Positions 1 through 6,031 of a stretch of DNA of 7,938 nucleotides are shown one piece after another (within the stretch, counting starts at the first letter, position 1; each line of letters starts with the position of its first letter). The DNA comes from Oscillospiraceae bacterium. GTDB lineage: Bacteria > Bacillota > Clostridia > Oscillospirales > Ruminococcaceae. The notes beneath the pieces are model-generated. The model saw nothing but the letters and a program-made list of their open reading frames with translations, had not been told where the DNA came from and made no database searches. The stretch covers positions 1 to 7,938 of the forward strand of contig JAGZUF010000041.1 in the NCBI GenBank assembly GCA_018380115.1, in the 5' to 3' direction. A program made the translations under genes and the position numbers.

Positions 1-3000
1 GGCGGCGCTGGGTGTTTTCGTTCTTTGGTTGACATTTTTCATTACCCCTTTCCATTATACAGATTGTTTTTCTGTCCGGCAAATCGGGTATGGGGGCAGG
101 GCCAGCCGCAAGAAAAATCTGCCCTAGAGCAGATAGAAGATGAATTGACCGAAGCACGCTTGAAGATTGCAGACCTGCGAGATGCGGGGGCGATGTATGC
201 ACCGGACGGGTACAGCTATTCAGAAGTGTTTCAGGCTGCGTTAGATGAAGAAGCGCGTTTGGAAGCACGGTTGGCCGAGCAGAAAGAACAGGATGAACAG
301 CAGGCAAAGGATTCCCTGAGTTGGGGGATGCTGTATGAACTGGCACAGCCGGGCCGCAAAATGACGGAGGCCGAAGAAGAGGTTGTACGGGATGCCCTGG
401 AAACGTGGAACGGCACAGTAGGGCCCGACCTTGATGTTTACTACGAGACGGCCCGGCGGCTGCATGAACTGGGGCAAAGCACAGAAGAAGTTGAACGCCT
501 TTTGATGCAAACCCAAATTATGGACACGCTGGCCACTAAATTGAGCGGGGTGCGCAGCGCATTTTCCGGCGCAGGGAATGCGCTGCCCCTTGTGCCGCAG
601 ATACGAGAATCTTTAGAAGACAGTAATTGGGAAAATGCTGGGTTTGAAGGTGCAAACCCTCTTGGGCTTTCAGAACGCAGCGAGAGCGCACAGACACAAA
701 ACCCGCTGGCATATGGCGCGGGCTATATGGGGAGTATGCTGGGGCAGTATGCCCTTGGCAGCGCGGCCATGAAAGCAATTCCCAGAGTGGGTTCTGCACT
801 GGGCAGAGCCGGGGAACGGCTTGCTTCTACAGGCGCAGCGCAGGCTTTGCAGCGTATTCCCGTTCTGGGCCAGGTAGCCACACAGGAAGCCCTGACTGGC
901 ATGTTGGGCGATACCCTGCTGGACTTGGGGCTTGACACCGCCCCGACCGTGTTAAGGCTTTTAGACGAATATAACCGGCAGCAGAGAGAAGGATTGGCAC
1001 CAGGCGAAGAGGCCCTGACTATAGGCGACATTCTAAAAGAGGCTGGAATAAACATTGCCACAAACGCAGGCTTTAACGTAGCGGGCGAACTGGCCCCGGC
1101 GGCGATGCGTGCGCTTAGTGACTTGTTCCATGGACGGCCGGTGATGTCTGCCGCACAGAGCGCAGCGCTGGATAAAATGGCCCAAGGGCTGAAACTGACA
1201 GACACGGAACAGCGGATGGTAGACAACCTGACAGAAGCATACCCGGATTATGTGCAACAGCGGGAATTTTTGCCCTTGGAGGCAGAAGAACCCGTGATTT
1301 TGGATGATGTGCTGCGGCAGGAAGAACAGGGCAGCGTAAATGAGCTGGCGAGGGCATACCGAGCAGGAACATTGACAAATGCCCAGATGGAAACCTTGAA
1401 GCCCGGTGGCGTAAACCGCGCAGCCTTTGAACAGGCCACGGGCGTGAAACTGCCGGAAACGAGCAGCGAAACACGGCGTGTGCTTCGTGAAGGGCTTGAC
1501 AATGGGCAAAGGGTGGCATATAGTGAAACTATGAGCAGCACGGGAGGTGCGCAGAATGAGTTCACAGGAGCAGAAAGAGTTCGAAGCTTGGGTGAAGACG
1601 CTTTGCCCATGGGACAGGGAATGGGCTTTGCAGATGGCGGCGGAGGGAACCCCGCTGACGGAGATTCAGTATTACGTGGATTTTTGAGCCCAACAGAAAA
1701 TATCAATAATGTAGTTGCGCGCACAGGCGCGACGCAGAATGTAATTCCCGCTGTAATGGATGACGAGGCAGCCCGGCCTCTTGCAGAACTAGATGTGAAC
1801 ACGGCAGACTGGAATGAGATAAACCGCAGCCCAGAGATACAGCAGGCGCGCAGAAAAGCAATGTTTGAGACACCGACAGTGGCAACCAACACGCCGGAAA
1901 GGCAGGCGTTGCGACAGGAAATCGCTGAAGATTTAATGCGGATGGGTAGCTTTTCGGGCAAAGATGCAGGCGGAAATGAGATATTCAATGGCCCGGTGAA
2001 GCAGGAGAGAAGGGCAGATATTGTGATAGGCCCGCCAGCGGCAGGCAAGAGCAGCGTGCTGGCAAACCCGTTATCACAGAAATATGGCAGCCGCATTATT
2101 GACAGCGACATGGCGAAAACAATGCTACCGGAGTTTGACGGCGGATTTGGCGCAGGGCGAGTGCATGAGGAAAGCGCATTTATAGCAGAAACGCTTATGC
2201 TTCGTGCAGCTGTTCAGAATGGCGAAAACATCGTGATACCGTGGGTGGGTAAGAACCCGCAGAAATTACGCGATACTTTAAAACGTCTGAAACAGAACGG
2301 GTACAGCGTTCACTTGAGCCTGAATGAGCTTGACCCGGACAAGGCGGCGCGCCGAGCGGTTTCCCGGTTTCAGAACACGGGGCGGTTTGTAGACCCGAAT
2401 TATGTATTGAGTGTAGGGTGGAAACCGAGCGAAGTTTATGATATACTAAAAAAAGAAGGAGGCTTTGATAGCTATGTCAAATACTCAAACGACGTCCCGT
2501 ATGGACAACCAGCAAGACTTGTTGAAGGACCCGGAGTGGTGGAAGAAGTACAAGCCGGGCGAATGGGAAGACTTGGAGGAAGACCTGGCACTGGCAACTC
2601 TTACAGAGTTGGCTATGGAGAGAATGCAACAGAACGAGTAAGCAGCTTGGATAACCAAGCTGCTTTTTCTGTGGGTGAAATTCCTTATTTGAGTGAAGAA
2701 ACAGCGGAAACTTTTTCGGAATATATTCCCTCGTTAATGGATGATGCCTCTTTGAGCGTGAGCGCACCCGTTTCTGGCTTGACGCGGGGGCAGGCAACAG
2801 GCAGTGCATTGGAACCTGACATTCCAAACGGTATGCGAGAAAGAGGATTCGCAGAAAGCCTGCGTACAAAAAGCGACTTGCCAGACGAAGTAAAAGCTGA
2901 ATTTGTGGACACGCCGGAGATATACAGGCAGCTTTCCAACACAGAAACCATTGCAAAAGCGGATGCTGCATGGGGGAATGGACTGGAAGAAGCGCAGCGC

Positions 3001-5391
3001 AATTTCAGAAACTTGCTGGAAACAAGAGACCCGGCAGCGATTCCGCTTGGAAAGTACATTGCTGATGAACTGATACGCCAGGGGAAAAGCGAAGAGGCAG
3101 CGCAGCTTTTGCGAGACATGAGCGCAGCGCTGACAAGCAGTGGCCAATTCAGCCAGGCGGCAGCGATTGCCCTGATGAAAGAAGACCCCATGACGGCCCT
3201 TTCCTATTTGCAAAAGCAGATAGATAAAATGAACGCCGAGGGGGCGAAGAAATTCGGGAAAAAGTGGAAAGACTTTACCCTGACAGATAATGAAATAAAG
3301 GCATTTGGCGATGTGGCCAAAGGAGATGAGGAGGCGTTAAAGAGTTTATACGAAGGCGTAGGGAGACGCATTGCAAAAGAATACCCTGCAACGATGAAGG
3401 AAAAAGTGGTAGAACTTTCGCATATTGCTATGCTGCTAAACCCCAGAACACAGGTGCGAAATGTACTTTCCAATATTGCAATGATGCCTGCGACGGCTAT
3501 TTCAGATAAGATTTCTGCTGTTGGACAGAAGCTATACAGCAAGGCAAACCCTAACTTTAAGCCGGAACTGGCATTGACTGCCAGCAAAGAGAGCAAAGAC
3601 CTTGCCGCGCAGGTGTATGACAGAATAAAGGGAAGCATTGACAATACCGCAAGCAAGTGGGAAAACAGCGCCATGCAGGGCATCCGTGAAAAAGAAATGT
3701 TCAAAGGGCTGAATGGACGTACAGCTGGTGATATTCCCGTTTTGGAAGATGTAGGAAGCCGAATAAAAGGTGGACTAAACACGATTTCGCAAAAACTGAC
3801 TGGCGATTCTGTGTTTGATGCGCTTTCAAGCGAAAAAAGCGTGACAGAAAATGTGCGGCAGCTGACCTACGGCCTGCTGGAATTAGGCGATAAAGGGTTT
3901 GTGGCACAACGCTTTAAATCTTACCTTTCCAAAGCTATTGAGGCATCTGGTGCCAAAACTCTGGATGCCGTTCCTGCCTCTGCTATTGACCGGGCCGTGC
4001 AGGAAGCTATGAAAGCCACTTTTAAGGATGACAACGCCCTGACAAGGTTAGTGAGCAGCATTAAGAGAAATACCGGATTCGTAGGTGAAACGTTGCTGCC
4101 ATTTACCAAGACACCAGCGAACGTAACGATGCGCGCATTGGATTACAGCCCAGCGGGAATTGCTTCTGCTGTGAAAATGGCAAAGAATGGCGCGGAAGCC
4201 TCGGCCGTAATAGACCAAGTGGCGAAAGCCACAACGGGCACGCTGGCAATTTTGCTGGGAATTGGACTTTACAACAAGGGTATTATTACAGGCCCGGAGG
4301 ACGAAGACCCAGACAAGGCGGCGTTTCAGAAACAGCAGGGATGGTTACCCTATGCGGTGAAGTTTGGGGATAATTATTACACCTATGACTGGGCGCAGCC
4401 CGGTTCAATGGGCCTTGTGTTGGGCAGCACTATTATGAGCCAGCTTGACAAGGACGGAAGTATAGAGGCCAAAGACCTTGCGAGCATCATAAAAAACAGC
4501 GTATCAGCTTTTGGCGACACGCTGTTGCAGCAGAGCACATTGCAAAACCTGTTGGATGTATTTTCCGGCTATGGTTCCCCGACAGAAAACATGACAAATG
4601 AAGTGCTGGAAACACCGCAACGCCTGATTCCCTCTTTAGTAGGAGCGACGGCCCGCGTGGCTGACACCACACAGCGTTCGACCTATTCAAAAGGAGATTT
4701 TTTAAAAACCCAGATAGATACGCTGAAAAGCAAAATACCTGGACTTTCTCAAACACTGCCTGCGACTTACGACACATGGGGCAATGAGGTGCAGAGAAGC
4801 GGTAATTCGTTGGAGGCTGCTTTTGCGCAATATTTGAACCCTGGACAGCTTGGTTACAGCGGAGGACAGACGCCGATTGATGAAGAAATTATGCGGCTAT
4901 ATGACGCCACGAACAACAGCGGTGTTTTCCCGCACAAAGCAGACCGCACAGTGACGGTAGCGGGGGAAGAAGTAGACCTTGACAACCAGCAGTATTCGGA
5001 GTTCCAGAGATTGCTTGGACAGGCATCCTATGAAGCTGCCAATGCCTTTTTAGAAATGCCGGGATATGATTCCCTGGCAGATGAGCAAAAGGCAGATGCA
5101 TTGCAAAACGCATATGCCGCGGCCAAGGACATTGCATTAAGCGAAATGTTCGATGACTATTCTGTGCCAAAAACAAGAGAAAAATACGCCGACATGTATG
5201 AAGAGTTCGGGACAGACGGCCTTGCGCTATGGGCGTATTACAAGCAGATTGAAAACTGGGATGGAGAGGGAAGCATAAGAAACGAAGACAGGAAGAATGC
5301 GATAGACAGCCTGCCTGGACTGACGCGGGCCCAGCGCTCGTTTATGTGGATTTTGAGCAATGGCAGCGAAACATCTAACCCATATGATTGA
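1..5391 (+). CDS. Giant phage polyvalent protein with internal zeta-toxin-like kinase domain (5' end open)
   Basis: The frame is open from the first base of the window to a TGA at 5389-5391, so the true start may lie outside. A TTG at 25 and an ATG at 193 are in-frame candidates, neither with a convincing ribosome binding site; residue numbers here count from TTG 25. Residues 30-95 are a charged, probably coiled-coil segment, and about 225-300 are Gly/Ala-rich and hydrophobic. Residues 640-830 resemble zeta-toxin P-loop kinases: Walker A GPPAAGKSS at 669-677, DSD at 693-695, HEES at 714-717 and an Arg-rich helix with R776, R777, R781 and R787. Residues from about 950 to the end match my memory of the C-terminal halves of huge clostridial prophage proteins, with a NPRTQVRN motif at 1139 and a hydrophobic segment near 1403-1422. 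Such polyvalent proteins are thought to enter the host with phage or conjugative DNA. Two small frames and a terminator are nested inside, so part of the frame may be a chance fusion. The family assignment is from motif recognition only. Confidence 0.8.
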   Translation, partial: GGAGCFRSLVDIFHYPFPLYRLFFCPANRVWGQGQPQEKSALEQIEDELTEARLKIADLRDAGAMYAPDGYSYSEVFQAALDEEARLEARLAEQKEQDEQQAKDSLSWGMLYELAQPGRKMTEAEEEVVRDALETWNGTVGPDLDVYYETARRLHELGQSTEEVERLLMQTQIMDTLATKLSGVRSAFSGAGNALPLVPQIRESLEDSNWENAGFEGANPLGLSERSESAQTQNPLAYGAGYMGSMLGQYALGSAAMKAIPRVGSALGRAGERLASTGAAQALQRIPVLGQVATQEALTGMLGDTLLDLGLDTAPTVLRLLDEYNRQQREGLAPGEEALTIGDILKEAGINIATNAGFNVAGELAPAAMRALSDLFHGRPVMSAAQSAALDKMAQGLKLTDTEQRMVDNLTEAYPDYVQQREFLPLEAEEPVILDDVLRQEEQGSVNELARAYRAGTLTNAQMETLKPGGVNRAAFEQATGVKLPETSSETRRVLREGLDNGQRVAYSETMSSTGGAQNEFTGAERVRSLGEDALPMGQGMGFADGGGGNPADGDSVLRGFLSPTENINNVVARTGATQNVIPAVMDDEAARPLAELDVNTADWNEINRSPEIQQARRKAMFETPTVATNTPERQALRQEIAEDLMRMGSFSGKDAGGNEIFNGPVKQERRADIVIGPPAAGKSSVLANPLSQKYGSRIIDSDMAKTMLPEFDGGFGAGRVHEESAFIAETLMLRAAVQNGENIVIPWVGKNPQKLRDTLKRLKQNGYSVHLSLNELDPDKAARRAVSRFQNTGRFVDPNYVLSVGWKPSEVYDILKKEGGFDSYVKYSNDVPYGQPARLVEGPGVVEEVQAGRMGRLGGRPGTGNSYRVGYGENATERVSSLDNQAAFSVGEIPYLSEETAETFSEYIPSLMDDASLSVSAPVSGLTRGQATGSALEPDIPNGMRERGFAESLRTKSDLPDEVKAEFVDTPEIYRQLSNTETIAKADAAWGNGLEEAQRNFRNLLETRDPAAIPLGKYIADELIRQGKSEEAAQLLRDMSAALTSSGQFSQAAAIALMKEDPMTALSYLQKQIDKMNAEGAKKFGKKWKDFTLTDNEIKAFGDVAKGDEEALKSLYEGVGRRIAKEYPATMKEKVVELSHIAMLLNPRTQVRNVLSNIAMMPATAISDKISAVGQKLYSKANPNFKPELALTASKESKDLAAQVYDRIKGSIDNTASKWENSAMQGIREKEMFKGLNGRTAGDIPVLEDVGSRIKGGLNTISQKLTGDSVFDALSSEKSVTENVRQLTYGLLELGDKGFVAQRFKSYLSKAIEASGAKTLDAVPASAIDRAVQEAMKATFKDDNALTRLVSSIKRNTGFVGETLLPFTKTPANVTMRALDYSPAGIASAVKMAKNGAEASAVIDQVAKATTGTLAILLGIGLYNKGIITGPEDEDPDKAAFQKQQGWLPYAVKFGDNYYTYDWAQPGSMGLVLGSTIMSQLDKDGSIEAKDLASIIKNSVSAFGDTLLQQSTLQNLLDVFSGYGSPTENMTNEVLETPQRLIPSLVGATARVADTTQRSTYSKGDFLKTQIDTLKSKIPGLSQTLPATYDTWGNEVQRSGNSLEAAFAQYLNPGQLGYSGGQTPIDEEIMRLYDATNNSGVFPHKADRTVTVAGEEVDLDNQQYSEFQRLLGQASYEAANAFLEMPGYDSLADEQKADALQNAYAAAKDIALSEMFDDYSVPKTREKYADMYEEFGTDGLALWAYYKQIENWDGEGSIRNEDRKNAIDSLPGLTRAQRSFMWILSNGSETSNPYD
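2..127 (+). CDS. Possible C-terminal tail of an upstream membrane protein (partial, doubtful)
   Basis: Frame 2 is open from the window edge to a TAG at 125-127. It reads as a hydrophobic helix (ALGVFVLWLTFFITPF) followed by a basic tail ending SRKKNLP, as seen at the end of small membrane proteins such as holins. Over the same bases the giant frame has an odd Phe/Tyr-rich reading that does not resemble the charged segment after it. If this tail is real, the giant gene must begin near 118-193 instead of upstream of the window. Only 41 codons are visible, so this is a weak call. Confidence 0.25.
   Translation, partial: AALGVFVLWLTFFITPFHYTDCFSVRQIGYGGRASRKKNLP
1556..1687 (+). CDS. Nested small protein (43 aa) upstream of the zeta domain
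   Basis: This ATG-to-TGA frame lies wholly inside the giant frame in a different register. It has a strong ribosome binding site, GGGAGG at 1542-1547, eight bases before the ATG. The product begins MSSQEQKEFEAWVKTL, is mixed charged/aromatic with three Trp, one Cys and a YYVDF C-terminus, and looks like a compact helical protein. By hand count about two thirds of its third codon positions are G or C, against about 40% for the giant frame over the same bases, whose reading is a low-complexity Gly-rich stretch. I do not recognise the family. It precedes the zeta-kinase domain and could be its partner or a leftover of the gene that preceded it in an ancestral cassette. It could also be a chance frame. 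Confidence 0.45.
   Translation: MSSQEQKEFEAWVKTLCPWDREWALQMAAEGTPLTEIQYYVDF
2474..2641 (+). CDS. Nested small acidic protein (55 aa) overlapping the end of the zeta domain
   Basis: An ATG-to-TAA frame in a different register from the giant frame, with AAGGAGG at 2456-2462, eleven bases before the ATG. The product has a polar start (MSNTQTTSRMDNQQ), a Trp/Lys patch (DPEWWKKYKPGEW) and an acidic helix (EDLEEDLALATLTELAMER), which looks like a real folded small protein. By hand count about 69% of its third positions are G or C, against about one third in the giant frame over the same bases. Its stop codon shares a base with the stem of a perfect terminator. It begins where the zeta domain would still be finishing (the giant frame reads YSNDVPYGQPARLVEG here), so the two would overlap and be translationally coupled. 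The family is unknown; an antitoxin-like partner of the zeta kinase is a guess. Confidence 0.55.
   Translation: MSNTQTTSRMDNQQDLLKDPEWWKKYKPGEWEDLEEDLALATLTELAMERMQQNE
2641..2668 (+). terminator. Rho-independent terminator inside the giant reading frame
   Basis: A perfect 10-bp stem, AGCAGCTTGG (2641-2650) with CCAAGCTGCT (2655-2664), encloses an ATAA loop and is followed by TTTT then CTG. It begins on the last base of the 55-aa frame's stop codon, the normal place for a terminator of that gene. RNA for the downstream half of the giant gene must pass through it. Ribosomes translating the giant frame could keep it unfolded. Confidence 0.65.
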
Positions 5392-5425
5392 TTTTTGAAA
5401 CGTGAGAGGTGTGGATATGATACAG

Positions 5426-5462
5426 GCCCCCGGCGCTATATGCGCCGGGGGCTTTGTATTTT
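5426..5462 (+). terminator. Terminator of the giant phage gene
   Basis: A perfect 11-bp GC-rich stem, GCCCCCGGCGC (5426-5436) with GCGCCGGGGGC (5442-5452), has a TATAT loop and a T-rich tail (TTTGTATTTTG). It sits 35 bases after the giant gene's stop and probably ends the element's late transcription unit. Confidence 0.85.
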
Positions 5463-5482
5463 GTATAAAATTACATCGCAAA

Positions 5483-5504
5483 TTGACTTGCATTTGACTT
5501 GCAT
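5483..5504 (+). repeat. Tandem 11-bp direct repeat, candidate integrase arm site
   Basis: TTGACTTGCAT occurs twice back to back with no mismatch (5483-5493 and 5494-5504). It lies between the last phage gene and the tRNA insertion site. Paired short direct repeats beside an attachment core are typical arm-type sites for tyrosine recombinases. The function is inferred from position. Confidence 0.5.
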
Positions 5505-5525
5505 AATAGTGTTTTTTAATGTATT

Positions 5526-5543
5526 TTTACGGGATTTACGGGA
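5526..5543 (+). repeat. Tandem 9-bp direct repeat, second candidate arm site
   Basis: TTTACGGGA occurs twice back to back with no mismatch (5526-5534 and 5535-5543), 21 bases beyond the first repeat pair and closer to the tRNA 3' end. Its arrangement suggests a second class of integrase or excisionase binding site. Confidence 0.5.
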
Positions 5544-5640
5544 TGCAAAGCAAAAAACAAAAAGCCTGGAAAAGCGCATAACAACCGGCTTTTCGAGGCT
5601 TTTTGTTTGGTGCGCCCGACTGGATTCGAACCAGCGGCCT
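5544..5640. other. Inferred attachment junction at the 3' end of tRNA-Arg
   Basis: The tRNA's 3' end points toward the phage gene, which is the usual orientation when an element has integrated into a tRNA gene and rebuilt its 3' end. The core sequence should lie somewhere between the terminator stem and the T-arm (about 5575-5640). The integrase and the second copy of the core would be at the other end of the element, outside the window, so the exact crossover cannot be placed. Confidence 0.4.
5552..5604 (-). terminator. Terminator downstream of tRNA-Arg (bidirectional)
   Basis: On the - strand, AAAAAGCCTCGAAAAGC (5604-5588) pairs with GCTTTTCCAGGCTTTTT (5575-5559) apart from a two-base internal mismatch, followed by GTTTTTTG. 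It begins four bases after the tRNA CCA end. A + strand T-run at 5600-5604 means it may also stop stray phage transcription coming toward the tRNA. Confidence 0.75.
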
Positions 5641-5684
5641 TCCGGGTCGGAGCCGAACGCTCTATCCACCTGAGCTACGGACGC
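5608..5684 (-). tRNA. tRNA-Arg (anticodon CCG)
   Basis: A complete cloverleaf can be folded by hand. The acceptor arms are GCGTCCG and CGGGCGC, with one G-T pair. The D-arm is GCTC/GAGC, the anticodon stem is TTCGG/CCGGA around CTCCGAC, and the T-arm contains TTCGAAT with CTGG/CCAG. The anticodon CCG reads the arginine codon CGG. The discriminator base is A and the CCA end is encoded (5610-5608). It is followed by its own terminator and is the likely integration site of the element to its left. Upstream of it lies a broken copy of its 5' half. Confidence 0.95.
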
Positions 5685-5694
5685 AAATGTGAGT

Positions 5695-5791
5695 GCCCTT
5701 TCGGGCGTATAAGGGGAGGGGATGTCTTTTCGCCTGCTTTCGCAGGCGAACGCTCTACCCTCCTGCGGAGGGCAAGAACCTTCTGCGAAGG
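5695..5791. repeat. Cluster of palindromic mini-hairpins with GNA/GNRA-type loops
   Basis: Four short palindromes lie close together. Read on the - strand they are GCCC-GAAA-GGGC (5706-5695), CGCCTGC-GAAA-GCAGGCG (5748-5731), CCCTCC-GCA-GGAGGG (5772-5758) and CCTTC-GCA-GAAGG (5791-5779). A fifth, CCC-GAAA-GGG, is at 5831-5822. Every loop is closed by a C-G pair and is GCA or GAAA, loop types known to form unusually stable small hairpins. None has a T-tail, so they are not terminators. Two of them form the insert in the broken tRNA. Confidence 0.6.
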
Positions 5792-5811
5792 TCCACCTGA
5801 GCTACGGACGC
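5747..5811 (-). pseudogene. Broken tRNA-Arg 5' half with hairpin insert in the D-loop
   Basis: Read from 5811 down, this copy matches the intact tRNA exactly from the acceptor strand GCGTCCG through the D-loop (5811-5792). It is then interrupted by 34 foreign bases (5791-5758) and resumes exactly with TAGAGCGTTCG (5757-5747). After TTCG the match stops, and a hairpin replaces the rest of the anticodon arm, variable loop and T-arm. It cannot make a functional tRNA. It is probably a tandem duplicate that decayed through insertion of small palindromes and loss of its 3' half. Confidence 0.75.
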
Positions 5812-5892
5812 AGATTAAGTACCCTTTCGGGCGGACGAAGGACGGGGCAGTTTTTTACGTGCAAACATAAGGCCGGCTGCCAATTTGGGCGC

Positions 5893-5919
5893 GCAGAAGA
5901 ACATATACTTCTGCTTTTT
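5893..5919 (+). terminator. Weak hairpin with T-run, purpose unclear
   Basis: GCAGAAG (5893-5899) pairs with CTTCTGC (5908-5914) across an 8-base loop, followed by TTTTTG on the + strand. No + strand gene ends nearby. It may block antisense transcription or be a chance structure. Confidence 0.25.
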
Positions 5920-5929
5920 GCAGTGAAAC

Positions 5930-5967
5930 GGAAAATAAAAATGGATGCCCGCCTTCGGACATCCATT
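5930..5967 (-). terminator. Terminator of the PanT-like gene
   Basis: On the - strand, AATGGATGTCC (5967-5957) pairs with GGGCATCCATT (5950-5940), an 11-bp stem with one G-T pair and a 6-base loop, followed by TTTATTTTC. It lies 64 bases after the stop codon of the ECF transporter gene, and the gap between holds nothing else recognisable. Confidence 0.85.
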
Positions 5968-6031
5968 ATCATAGCACAAATGAAGTGATTTGCCAAGAAG
6001 TTTCGCTCGAAAAACGCCTGCTCTGTGGAGG

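Larger units (their letters stand above)
1535..2670 (+). other. Candidate zeta-kinase cassette embedded in the giant gene
   Basis: In order this stretch holds a ribosome binding site, the 43-aa frame, the zeta-type P-loop kinase domain (giant-gene frame, about 1940-2540), a second ribosome binding site, a 55-aa frame and a Rho-independent terminator. That is the layout of a small independent gene cluster rather than the interior of one gene. The phage-type sequence resumes on both sides: an AYRAGTLTNAQ-like segment to the left, and MRERGFAESLRT from about 2836 to the right. The boundaries are inferred, and no inverted repeats or target duplications were seen at the edges. A kinase beside small acidic proteins would fit a toxin-antitoxin or anti-phage module, but nothing here proves that role. 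Confidence 0.35.
5654..5832. repeat. Direct duplication of tRNA 5' half plus upstream flank
   Basis: The unit at 5654-5707 recurs at 5747-5832. The shared parts are an 11-base block (5654-5664 and 5747-5757), a 21-base block (5665-5685 and 5792-5812), and a flank ending in CCCTTTCGGGCG (5696-5707 and 5822-5833 approximately). The flank between these has diverged, so the duplication is not recent, whereas the tRNA-derived blocks are unchanged. Confidence 0.75.

Noticed and set aside
1248..2111. Long - strand open frame (287 codons) opposite the giant gene
   Set aside because: It is Ser/Pro/Arg-rich with no family resemblance and no ribosome binding site, and its openness mirrors codon bias of the + strand gene.
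5483..5507. Promoter reading of TTGACT ... CATAAT
   Set aside because: The spacer is only 13 bases and the elements are part of a perfect tandem repeat, so a binding-site reading fits better.
5483..5543. CRISPR-like repeats
   Set aside because: The repeats are 9-11 bp, adjacent and in only two copies each, with no spacers.
5395..5870. Short open frames on both strands around the tRNA
   Set aside because: They run through terminators, the tRNA and hairpins; one contains the common tRNA-derived misannotation pattern (RPTGFEPAAFR). No protein gene is supported between 5392 and 6031.
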